Shown here: positions 1-23,906 of the stretch, piece by piece
Layout of the letters: each line of letters starts with the position of its first letter
Numbering within the stretch: the stretch's first letter is position 1
Assembly: GCF_001039355.2 (NCBI RefSeq)
Contig: NW_019775606.1
Span: 44,997-108,996 of the forward strand
Length of the DNA stretch: 64,000 bases
Reading direction: 5' to 3'
From: Lingula anatina
Taxonomy: Eukaryota > Brachiopoda > Lingulata > Lingulida > Lingulidae
The notes under the pieces: generated by a model
Told to the model about the DNA's origin: nothing
The model's input: only the letters and a program-made list of their open reading frames with translations
The model's database searches: none
Made by a program: the position numbers and the translations under genes

Positions 1-85
1 TTTTTTTTAAATAAAGCACTAAATATGTTCTACCAAGCCATATAAATGAATAATATACATATTCATAGGTTTTACATTCTTTCAG

Positions 86-681
86 GCGTCCTTCAATCGT
101 GATCTACCTGCTAGTCTGTGCTTTGCCTTGCCTAGTTGTCAACCTCATTGGGACCAAGGTCAAGGTAAAGACTGTCACACAATGCTACATGTTTTACCAA
201 ATTTTGCAACGACGAGAATGTGTACACCGCAGTTTGTGGAATAAAACGGGTAACTAATGAGAACTGGGAAAGCAAATTAATTGTTGGTGTATCTCGAACT
301 GAACGCAGGCTTTCAGAATTCTGTTTAAATGTTTTCCATACTTTAAAAAGGTAAATAAAAATCGACCTACTTGTTTCCTTATATGATAAACAAGATAAAT
401 AAATAAACGGATAGAATAAGATAAGGCAGAATGCACATATGGGTAACCTAATAATTAATTTATATCACATTGAAATCGTTTCTACAGGTCGAAACGCCCA
501 TTGAACTAGACCCAAAAACGGCCATCACAATACAAATCGTCGTATTCAACCTGGTGGTGACAGAGTGGATGGCAAAACTGAGAGAAGGGGAATTTAATTT
601 TGACGTTATCACAGCGATGGGAAACGACCTATTTACTGCTTATGACATCATAGAAATGTTTGTCCTGGCACATGACCTCAG
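86..681 (+). CDS. Two internal exons of an unidentified membrane protein
   Basis: Exon 86-164 follows a TTTCAG acceptor and ends at AAG|GTAAAG. Exon 488-681 follows CTACAG and ends at AG|GTATGG. Their phases match (split codon, then phase 0, then two leftover bases). The first encodes a hydrophobic stretch (IVIYLLVCALPCLVVNLIG) typical of a membrane segment. The second reads VETPIELDPKTAIT, then a second hydrophobic run around IQIVVFNLVV, then an acidic/amphipathic part ending AHDLR. I do not recognise the family; a faint likeness to TMEM26/TMEM121-type multi-pass proteins is only an impression. The gene would start left of the window. No following exon is visible, because a GC-rich repeat and a truncated peptidase copy come next, so it may be cut off. 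Confidence 0.42.
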
Positions 682-728
682 GTATGGGGGCCCTTACCGT
701 CTAGGGGGGGAGGCGGTAACGGTAGCCG

Positions 729-774
729 TCCGGCGGAGCCGGCGGAGCCGGCGGAGCCGGCGGAGCCGGCGGAA
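729..774. repeat. GC-rich 9-bp tandem repeat
   Basis: About five copies of a CGGCGGAGC unit stand out in an AT-rich neighbourhood. In the frame open from 470 they would read as repeated RRS. They lie between the donor of the upstream exon (681) and the truncated peptidase copy. Confidence 0.8.
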
Positions 775-799
775 CGATCCGGACGAGACCGAAACCATG

Positions 800-829
800 T
801 GTACCGCCAGCGCTAACGCTGGTGGTACA
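800..829. repeat. Hairpin-forming inverted repeat
   Basis: Two 13-nt arms (TGTACCGCCAGCG and CGCTGGTGGTACA, 12 of 13 pairing) flank a CTAA loop. It lies exactly where homology to the second peptidase copy begins, so it marks the junction. Confidence 0.65.
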
Positions 830-1644
830 ATGATCATAGTCAGTTATATATTGGATGCTCTGTAAGTTCAACTAGTTGCAAGGGTAGCCTTGGGGTATTC
901 GTTAATCAGCCGAGCAGTGATCATGCACTGAGCAATTGCAAGCCACAGGCATTTGTTACATGTTCCCATGTAGTTTGTCCTGGTAATGAAAATTCTGAAG
1001 CAGCAATTGGCACCCCTGTCTTTGTTGAAAACAACCAAAATTTGAAAAAATGTGGGGTTGTTAGTAAAAGTTACACTGGTAATTTTGATTATGCCAGTGG
1101 AGATGGTGAGGTGATTCCATGTGGTGTAGATATTGCACTAGTTCAGCTGCATAAAAATGCTCAAGGCAACCTGTTTCCAATACAATCACAGGAAACACAA
1201 TTCAGTGACTTGGGTACTAAAGATATATGTGATCTCCCTGACCCTGTCTGTGTGTACAAATATGGGCAAACCACTGGGTTGACAAAGGGGTGTGTCTTTG
1301 CTGAATATGATTATTGCAAGGATCCAGACATCAAAGACAAGAAATTTGAAAATATGATTTCTGTTATGAGCAACCCGACTCAAACAGATAAGCCATTTTG
1401 TAAACCTGGGGACTCTGGGTCTGCTGTGTTTGTGTTAGAAAATGGCAAAATACTTATAATTGGAATATTAGTTGGTGCACGCAATGCCCCATCCGACATA
1501 GTGCAGTGCAGTACTGTCTCCAGAATCCATCCTTCACTGTATATGATAAATGCTTGCATTTACAAGCCACCGCGGTTAGAAGAAGCAATGCAGACAGAAG
1601 AAGCACCGCAGAAGGAAGAAGAAGAAGAAATGGAAACTGGCTAA
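817..1644 (+). pseudogene. 5'-truncated trypsin-like peptidase, copy 1
   Basis: From about 830 the frame matches the peptidase at 9540-10337 almost residue for residue: QLYIG, then FVTCSHVVCP with the catalytic His, CGVDIALVQL with the Asp, and PGDSGSAVFV with the Ser. All three catalytic residues are kept, as is the SRIHPS motif near the end. The tail is acidic (EEEEEMETG) instead of the PPSKEM end of copy 2. The frame is closed upstream by a TAA at 814-816. The first ATG is at 1042, after the catalytic His, so no complete enzyme can start here. The N-terminal portion present in copy 2 (residues 1-~95) is missing and replaced by a GC-rich repeat and hairpin. It is therefore a partial duplicate, unless unseen upstream exons supply a start. 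Confidence 0.62.
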
Positions 1645-4600
1645 TCTACATGATGAACTAAAATCAGCTAAAACAAAGCTGAGAGTACAAATGATGTTCA
1701 TTGTGTCTATCTTCGTCTATTGACTTTTATAATCAGATATTGGGGAGAGTAGAAGACTTGGATACTGACACTGTATTCTGCTAGCCCTAATAAGACTTGC
1801 AGATGACTTGTAAATATGATGTAGATCATGAATAATGATAGCAACATGTCTGGATATCTTGAATATTAATTTGGTTTAAATTTTTATGGATCTGAAATAA
1901 AATATTATTCAGAATACATATATAATATTGCCATTTTCAGGCTTCCACACAGGCATTGTGGTATCATATACCATTGTTCAGTCAAATTCAAATACTGATA
2001 TGCCTGCCTGTCTTTTGGGTAAGCTTATTTAACCTCAGTGCTAAATACTGTATTATAGATAAATTTTCTTTTGTATAGTATTGTAAAGTATGATATATGG
2101 GGGGGGGGGGGGGGGTAAAAAAGACTATTCTGGATGAAACCAAATATCGACAGTGGGTAGAATACATTTTAAACACCTTCATATAGACCATATATAGTGT
2201 TTGCTAGCAATAAAAAGTTTGGGAAGAATATGCAATTTATTTTCAAGTTCGATTGAAATATATATGCAGATGGGGAAACATTCATGAAGTCAATAACGCA
2301 AGATCTTACATTTACTACAATCGCCTGACAGATCAGCAGGATTGACTGCCCAGACTTCTTGGCGCCAAATCCCACGCACTGTCAAAATCTGACGAACTCG
2401 TGTAGCTGTTCACCTACATGGATAACTGATTTGTCAACAATAAAAATGACGTCTTCCTTAACTCCATAGGAGCTTCATAGAGAGTTTCACTGGGTATCAA
2501 ATTTTAATTATGCTGAACAGGTAATATCGATGTAAGAAAAATGTGTAACAAGCATAAGGCTTCAGGGCCATAGGACTTCAAGTTCACACTTTGAAAATGC
2601 CAGAATGAGAAAAATGAAAATTTCACACAAAATTGCATAAATTCAATAATAAATGATAACCCAATTGAGCTGGCTTTCTAATTTAAACTGCATGCCAATC
2701 CTATAAAACATACTTGTAAGTTAAAAATAATAATAAATAACACAGTTTTCTTTTCGATATGTTTGTAGTAGCAGTGCAAAAACTTTTTTGTCAATTTTGA
2801 TGTAACAGTACATAATAAATTACAGAATAATTATCACCAATTTTTGATTAATGACTATAAATAGCATAGAAAATTCGATTACCATTTGGCTTCATGTCCA
2901 TGGGAGCTCTGAGTCCCACAATGAATATGCCAACACAATAAAAATGATTATTTCACTAATAAAGAGTTTAGAACTTCCAGAAAAAGAAGCCAATTAGACT
3001 GCTTTTCCAACTCGGGCTGCATTTTAGTCCTGTGTTTCTTTTTTGAAAGTTTGACAATCATAAGTAACGTGGTTTTCCCATAATGGTCATCATGGCAGCA
3101 GCACCCAAAATTGTGTTTTCTTCTATATTGATGCAATATTACATAATGCTTAACAGCATAATGACCATCAATTTTTAATAATAAAATATTCGTATCATGG
3201 ATTTTCAGAAAATGTGACTAGCATGGGTCTTCAAACCCTTGGAGGTTCTAAGTCACACCTTGAAAATGCCAAAATGGGAAAAATTAAATTTTGACAAAAC
3301 ATTGTTTAACTGCCAGAAAAATTTACCAAACAGACTGAATTGCCTACTGAAGCTGTATTTTAATCCTATGTTTCTTTCCTGCAAGTTTGAGAACAGTAAG
3401 TGACATGGTTTTCCTTAAATGGTCATCATGGGAGCAGTGTCCAAAATGGGGGTTTCTTCAAATTTTGATGCAATATTACATAATGTTAAACAGCATAATG
3501 ACCATCAATTTTTAATAATACAAGGCAGCAAAGCTGTCAAATTTACAGACAAAAAGCAGGAAATAACTATGCACAAAATAGGCTACTGTCAATTCTGATG
3601 CAAAATTACATTACGTTTAACTGCAAACTCAACATCAAATTTGAATTATGCTCAACAGGTAATACCAATGTAAGTAAAATGTGTAACAAGCATAAGGCTT
3701 CAGGCCGCTGGGAGTTCAAGTTCACACTTTGAAAATGTATAATATCCAGAAAAAGAATCCAATTAGTCTGCTCTTCCAACATGGGCTGCACGCAGGTGAT
3801 GGCAATATGTACAGACATATCTGTGTCTGTACATAAAAATGCCAAAATGTAAACAAGACAGTACCGATTCAACATGGTTTATTTCCATTTTTAACACTTT
3901 TTTAACATAAAACAAAATTAACATTTTACTGCCATTTTTATATGATCAACTAAGAAAATTGATGAGATGTGAAAAATGTCAATAGAACAGTGTTAAATGT
4001 CCAATTTCCTCCATTCTGAGATTCTGATCATAGTGGATGATTGAATCTGACAAACTGCAATGATATGTTTTTTTTTTCCATTTTGACACTTTATTACACA
4101 ATACACGATTACAAGTTTACCATCATTTTTAAAAAATCAACTAACAATGTTATAAAGATGAAGGAAATGTCAAACAAACACTTTTATGTATCTTATTAGT
4201 AAAATAATAAGACTGTTAACATGCCTAAGAATTGAATCTGAGGAAATGTGAAAAACAGCATAACTTCTAAAATAATGGCCAGATTATGCTGATTTTTTAA
4301 CTCAACCTGCGTTTCAGCAGGATTGACCACTCCTGTGAGTTTAATGACAATTGGCCAATCTGTTTTTCTTATATTGTGTTTACAGCATTGCATAATAATC
4401 CCACAGTTAACACTTTTAATGAAATATAGAAATGACAAAAAAATTTATAGCTTTTCACACATAGTCATACGAAGTCATAAACTCTTAATATGCATGGCTG
4501 TATTTGTAACAAAAAAGATAGATTTCACTGGTTAAGTCAACAACATAAGCCCAATGCATGCACTTCAATCATGATTCAGCAAATACCGAGTGTGAAGATA

Positions 4601-5630
4601 TCTTATCAGGTGTCCTTAAATTATGACAGCGAAATTGTTACATACTCTGCATCTGATCCACTGTAATCAAATCAAAAAGTGAAATAAACTGTTTTAAAAC
4701 TTGATAATTTTTTTAAAATAAAGAACCTGGACTTTGTTATTATTAATGGGATTTTTGTTTCCATTTATGACAATTCATTGAAAAAGAAGAACCACCTTGA
4801 AGTCTGGATTGAGATTAATGGACCTCTCTGTTTAACAATCAATAGCCCCAAAGCCCCATAATGCATCACAAGATACTGGTAATATCAAAGTCGAACGTGA
4901 TACCAATTGCGCAATCTTTATTTTTACAATATTCTCTTGAAGTGTGCTGCATAAAATATGATCATGTAATATTGTAACACTGTTTTTGCTGCTGAATCAT
5001 TTCAGAAAACCAAAGACAGGTAGGAAACTTTTAATTTTATAACTAGTCAGACTCTATATTCTATAGCTCTTAAACCAGGGTCTTCCAGAAAACGGTCAGA
5101 TTTTCAAGTTCGCATTGACTGGTATCTAATTTTTTCTGTCGGAAGCTGGTCAAAAATGGAGGATGGATCAACAATGATAATTTGAAAGACTCTCAGAAAA
5201 TATCTCTGGATTGCTCATGTAAACAGTATTTTAAATTAAAAAAAAATTTTATTTTTTTATTTTTTGGCAATTTTATTATTCAACATTTACACACGAAAGA
5301 AATGGTCATTCTTTATAACAGCTGCAATTAATAAATGTAGACATAATTTATCCATGGATATTTTTTCGGTCTATATTTAGTAGAATTACAGTCTTATCTA
5401 CAACTGTTACAGTATAAATTCACCATGTTTTGCATGTTTATATTTACACTATCCATGGTGACAAGTCAAGTCTCTCATTTGACCTTGAAGTTAGGTTAAG
5501 AGAAAAGTGGTTTGTCAATTGAAAAGTGATCGTATGGATCCCTCTCAATTTCCATGCAATCTTAGAGATTTAGAACTTGTATATAAAAATTTAACTACAC
5601 ATGGGATTTACCTAAACAAAACAATCAACT
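1645..5630. other. Repeat-rich interval without a supported gene
   Basis: AT-rich DNA with a poly-G run (about 2099-2116) and diverged copies of a dispersed repeat. The block at 2510-2610 recurs at 3650-3740, and the block at 3050-3180 recurs at 3385-3525; a related piece lies at 3215-3290. Short open frames here change with each repeat copy and show no family motif. Confidence 0.6.
2500..3800. repeat. Diverged repeat copies in A-B-B-A arrangement
   Basis: Block A (GTGTAACAAGCATAAGGC, then TTCACACTTTGAAAATG) occurs near 2540 and 3680. Block B (ATGGTCATCATGG, then GATGCAATATTACATAATG and AGCATAATGACCATC) occurs near 3080-3175 and 3418-3515. Similarity is clear but with many substitutions, so the copies are old. 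Confidence 0.6.
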
Positions 5631-5760
5631 AACCTCTACCAGGGCGACATCAATTTTTCACAGATATTCACAGATATGTCTCTAGATAAATAGACAGTCA
5701 TTTTGGTCTGATATCAGGCCAAAATGGCTGTGGAAAATGGATGTCGCCCTGGTAGAGGGT
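5631..5760. mobile_element. 130-bp foldback MITE with 11-bp target repeat
   Basis: The ends are inverted copies (CTCTACCAGGGCGACATC and GATGTCGCCCTGGTAGAG) and pairing continues weakly inward. The 11-bp AACAATCAACT occurs immediately outside both ends (5620-5630 and 5761-5771), the mark of an insertion. No coding capacity. A relative of the same length is at 28545-28674. Confidence 0.7.
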
Positions 5761-6043
5761 AACAATCAACTTATGTTATACATGTACATAATCATCATAT
5801 ATTTATGAATGATGCTGACACAGTAATTACAATATCTTTAGTACTATAGTAATCTTCTTCTACTTATTAATTACAGACCAGACTTTCCCAGGAACCTATG
5901 CTCTGCCCCCTAAAAACTACATCAATAGTTTTTATACAAGAGAGCTAAGAAAATAAAATGGTGGAACAAGACTCAACACAGAGAAGATACCTTCAGTAAA
6001 GTCACTGGAACAATGCCTTCATAATTCAAATTTATGAACATAT

Positions 6044-9000
6044 ATGATAAAGTACCATAACTTCATGAAGATACAGAAAACTGGAACAATGGCTTATAAA
6101 GATAAGGAAAAGGAAAAAGACGAACTTCTTCTTCTTCAAAAATCGGAAAAAGGTGAAGAAATTGATCCATCATGGGAAATGGGGCAATTCACAAAACTGC
6201 ACCTGCAGGACAGACAGATAACCAGTCTACCATCAAGCATTAGCAGGTGTAGTAATCTACAGCACTTAGATTTATCATACAATTCTTTAACACATCTCCC
6301 TGACTCAATTTCTCAGCTAAAACATCTGAGGAAATTTGAACTTCAGCATAACAACTTTACAAAATTTCCAGCCCAAATTTGTTCTTTGCCAGAATTAGAA
6401 ACACTGAATATGAGCTACAATAAACTTGCTATTCTTCACCCAGATATCATCAAGTTGACAAATCTTAAGTCCTTCAATCTCAGTTCAAACCAGTTCAAAG
6501 ATTTTCCAGCTGAAGCATGCCACATTCCTAAGCTTGAGACGCTGGAAATAAGTAGGAACAAAATCTTCAGTGTTCGTCCTGATATCATGAAAATGACCAA
6601 ACTTACAAATCTCGACCTTAGTGAAAACCACTTCACAGAGATCCCAGCTGAAGTATGCCACATCCCAGAGCTTAAGACTCTGCAAATGAGTAGGAACAAC
6701 ATCTCCAGTGTTCACCCTGATGTCATAAAAATGGCCAAACTCACATATCTGGGCCTTAGAAAAAACCAGTTCAAAGAGATTCCAGCTGAAGTATGCCACA
6801 TCCCAGAGCTTAAGACTCTGCAAATGAGTGGGAACAACATCTCCAGTGTTCATCCTGATGTAATAAAATTGACCAAACTCACATATCTGGGCCTTTGTGA
6901 AAACCAGTTCAAAGATTTTCCAGCTGAAATGTGCCACATTCCTGAGCTTGAGACACTAGAAATGAATAAAAACAAAATCTCCAGTGTTCATCCTGATGTC
7001 ATAAAATTGACCAAACTCAAAAAAATGGACCTTAGTGAAAACCACTTCAAAGAGATCCCAGCTGAAGTATGCCAAATTCCAAAGCTTAAGACTTTGCAAA
7101 TGAGTGGGAACAACATCTCCAGTGTTCATCCTGATGTCATGAAAATGACCAAACTCAGGTATCTGTACCTTAGTGAAAACCAGCTCAAAGAGATCCCAGC
7201 TGAAGTATACCACATTCCAGAGCTGAAGAAAAAGTCATAAAAATGGCCAAACTCACATATCTGGGCCTTAGAAAAAACCAGTTCAAAGAGATTCCAGCTG
7301 AAATGTGCCACATTCCTGAGCTTGAGACACTAGAAATGAATAAAAACAAAATCTCCAGTGTTCATCCTGATGTCATAAAATTGACCAAACTCAAAAAAAT
7401 GGACCTTAGTGAAAACCAGTTCACAGAGATCCCAGCTGAAGTATGCCACATTCCAGAGCTTAAGACTTTGCAAATGAGTGGGAACAACATCTCCAGTGTT
7501 CATCCTGATATCAGGAAAATGACCAAACTCACATATCTGTACCTTAGTAAAAACCAGTTCACAGAGATCCCAGCTGAAGTATACCACATTCCAGAGCTTA
7601 AGACTCTGCAAATGGGTAGGAACAACATCCCCAGTGTTCATCCTGATGTCAACAAAATAACCAAACTCACATATCTGGGCCTTAGTAAAAACCAGTTCAA
7701 AGAGATCCCAGCTGATGTATGCCACATTCCAGAGCTTAAGACTCTGCAAATGAGTAAGAACAACATCTCCAGTGTTCATCCCAACGTCATGAAAATGACC
7801 AAGCTCACAAAACTATACCTTAATAAAAACCAGTTCACAGAGATCCCAGTTGAAGTATGCCACATTTCAGAGCTTGAGATACTGAACATGTCATATAACA
7901 AGATCACCCATCTTCCTCATCAGCTTTTGGCTCGTAAACATTTAGAACATCTCAGAGTGCAAGGTAATCCTCTTGTGCCATCACCAATGAAGGATCTGAG
8001 AGGGAAAGAAGCCATACACCACTACCTTGAAACCTTGAAGGAATTGGAAGAGGGAAAACAATACAAACGAATAGATGGTAAATGACACATATATATTTCT
8101 TTTTTATCTACTATGCTGTAAACAGATCATAGTTTTCAAACTGTAATGGTCCTCTGTTATATCCATAATATATCTGCTATTACATGGTATTGTGTAGATA
8201 ATTTAAACTAACAGCTGACTTTTCTAACCAGTTCATCACTCATCTGATCTAGCCAATAACCAGCAGAAATCCTCATGAAGAGGATGCAAAATCTTATTTC
8301 ATAAGCCCGGAAATAGCCATCATATAAATTTTCCTGGGCATGATAGCTTCTATTGTTTTTATAGATGGAAGCAGCAGTAGCAGCAGCAGGGAAGGATCAA
8401 AATTGGCAAGTTCATTGGACAGAAGGTAAATTATGGGTGGCCAAAAGGGCAAAAATCCATGACATGGATTCAGTATATCATGCTTTTGAAACTGAAATGA
8501 CGGAAAAGGCAGTGAATCAATGAAACATGACTGAATCGACGTCTTGGATTTTACTAACAGATTTAACTAACTACTCATTACTAACAGTTGGTTTTCAGAT
8601 CAAAATTGATAAAATCATTTGTAGGCAATATACAAAATCTAAAGAGTTAGGCTCATGTATCAAGTGTCAAGAACTTGCTTAGTACATAAATATTTTTTCT
8701 CATACAACTATTTGAAATTAACTTCATTCCTGTTTTCAGATTATCTGGACTGAAATTAGACATGACATCTGAACGGTAAATAATTTACATGTTAGGTAAA
8801 AAAATTACAGGAATATCCTAAATGTGCTAAGTTTAAATATGTAAAGGACCAAAACAGTGATGGCTCAAACCTACAGATATTTTTTTATGTCATTCCCTCT
8901 GTGAACTATTACACACATATTAAAATTGCTTCTGAGTATTTATTTAGAAGAAATGATATTCTATTTTCAGACTTGCAGAGCACAGCATGCCACATGCACC

Positions 9001-9239
9001 ACTTGCAAGTGCTTTATCTACAACAACACAACCTGAAGAAGAGCTGCTAATGCCCAAAGGTATATATGGTCTTTGGTGTCTTCTGAATATTTCATAGTAT
9101 ACACTCAATACCACAATTTATGATGATTTTTCATGCAAAACACTATATCTGAATGCATATAATAGTATATTCTTGGTCATATTTGCTTTATTTCTGATTC
9201 ATTTTCATAGAAGAAAATGTCACGGAGAAAGAAGTCTAA
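6044..9239 (+). CDS. Leucine-rich-repeat protein, frame-broken, upstream of a peptidase domain
   Basis: The large exon (6044-8077) encodes a charged N-terminus and then 23-residue leucine-rich repeats of the intracellular Ras-group/Shoc2-like kind: 15 before the break and about 10 after. The likely start is the Met at 6089 (MAYKDKEKEKDE), with 6044 possible. At about 7222-7230, 45 nt of a repeat are replaced by 5 nt; the net loss of 40 nt shifts the frame and gives a stop at 7238-7240. The second half stays open from 7243. The exon ends at GAT G|GTAAAT. In-phase mini-exons follow: 8365-8425 (serine-rich), 8740-8775, 8971-9059, then 9211-9239, ending EENVTEKEV and TAA. An AG at 9239-9240 would instead join the linker in frame to the peptidase at 9246. 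Role unknown; LRR scaffolds of this type bind proteins in the cytosol. The break may be real (pseudogene) or a repeat-assembly error. Confidence 0.7.
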
Positions 9240-9245
9240 GATATT

Positions 9246-10337
9246 ATGACAAGAGAGCTTATATCCCGTGATGAAAGGAAGAAAATGGGAGCTATCATCG
9301 AAAAGAATTGCAATGAACTATTTCATAAATTTCCCAACATCTCATGTATAGATATATCTATTTCAAGAGAACAAGCAGATAAAGATGGAAAGAACAAACC
9401 TTGTATTGCAATATACTGCAGTGACAAAACAAATATTTCAGACTTTCCAAAAAAACTTGGGGGCTATCAAGTTGAAGTCAGGGAAGGAACATTTGCACTT
9501 AGTGCTGACAATGAAGGAAACAGAGATAATCATCTTTGTCAGTTGTATATTGGATCTGCTGTAGGGCATGCTAATTCTGGTAGTCTTGGTGTCTTTGTAG
9601 AGAAAGATGAGGGTAACCATGCATCAACCAGTCCACAGGCATTTGTTACATGTTCCCATGTAGTTTGTCCTTATGATAAAAATCCTGAAACAGTAATTGG
9701 CACCCCTGTCTTTGTTGAAAACAACAACAATTTGAAAAGATGTGGGGTTGTTAAGAAAAGTTACACTGGTAATGTTGAACATGATGATGGGGATGGTGAA
9801 GTGATTGAATGTGGTGTTGACATTGCACTGGTTGAATTACAGGAAAATGCTCAAGGCAACTTGTTTCCATTACAATCACAGGAAACATCATTCAGTAATG
9901 TGGTTACTAAAGATGTAGGTCATCTCCCTGACCGTGTGTATGTGTACAAATATGGGAAAACCACTGGCTGGACAGAGGGGAAACTCTGCTCTGCAGCTGC
10001 ATTTTGCAGAAATACTGCCCTCTTGGATAAGACATCTAGTCACTGTAAAATCTTTAAAAATATGATTGGTGTTTTAAGCACAGGTGACAATGCATTTTCT
10101 CAGGGAGGGGACTCTGGATCTGCAGTGTTTGTGAGATTGCTTAACGGTAAACTGGGAATCATTGGTATAGTAGTTGGTTCAGTTTCTGAACTGCTTAATG
10201 TGAAGAAAAGCATTGTTTCTAGAATCCACCCTTCGCTACGTCAGATACAAGCTTGCATTTACAATCCATCAAAGAGGGTAGGAGAACCAATGGAAACTGA
10301 CCATGCTACTGGCACACCGCCTTCAAAGGAAATGTAA
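9246..10337 (+). CDS. Trypsin-like serine peptidase domain protein, copy 2
   Basis: A 363-residue frame from the ATG at 9246. Residues 1-~95 form a region (CIAIYCSDK, then LGGYQVEVREG) that I associate with chymotrypsin-fold peptidases of marine invertebrates; that recollection is not firm. The catalytic set is H138 in TCSHVV, D192 in GVDIAL and S290 in GGDSGSAVF. There is no signal peptide, so action inside the cell is expected. The C-terminus is short and polar. A TAA in the same frame lies two codons upstream (9237-9239). The protein is therefore made from its own ATG, or as the C-terminal domain of the LRR gene when the acceptor at 9240 is used. The strand is opposite to the MYO16-like gene, whose last visible exon begins 40 bp beyond. 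Function and substrate unknown. Confidence 0.75.
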   Translation: MTRELISRDERKKMGAIIEKNCNELFHKFPNISCIDISISREQADKDGKNKPCIAIYCSDKTNISDFPKKLGGYQVEVREGTFALSADNEGNRDNHLCQLYIGSAVGHANSGSLGVFVEKDEGNHASTSPQAFVTCSHVVCPYDKNPETVIGTPVFVENNNNLKRCGVVKKSYTGNVEHDDGDGEVIECGVDIALVELQENAQGNLFPLQSQETSFSNVVTKDVGHLPDRVYVYKYGKTTGWTEGKLCSAAAFCRNTALLDKTSSHCKIFKNMIGVLSTGDNAFSQGGDSGSAVFVRLLNGKLGIIGIVVGSVSELLNVKKSIVSRIHPSLRQIQACIYNPSKRVGEPMETDHATGTPPSKEM

Positions 10338-10377
10338 AATAACCAAACTTCATAGAATATGAAAATGCTTAACTTAC

Positions 10378-23906
<13,529 letters not shown>

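Noticed and set aside
470-865. Single 131-residue + strand frame with an Arg-Arg-Ser repeat
   Set aside because: Only 488-681 behaves as an exon with matching splice sites. The Arg/Ser part is the GC-rich repeat read through past the donor.
2948-4438. Several 60-90 residue minus-strand frames
   Set aside because: They recur with the dispersed A/B repeat copies and have no start context, splice sites or motifs.
6436-7779. Long minus-strand open frames opposite the LRR exon
   Set aside because: They mirror the repeat periodicity of the + strand LRRs and encode no recognisable domain; they are shadows of the 69-bp repeat.
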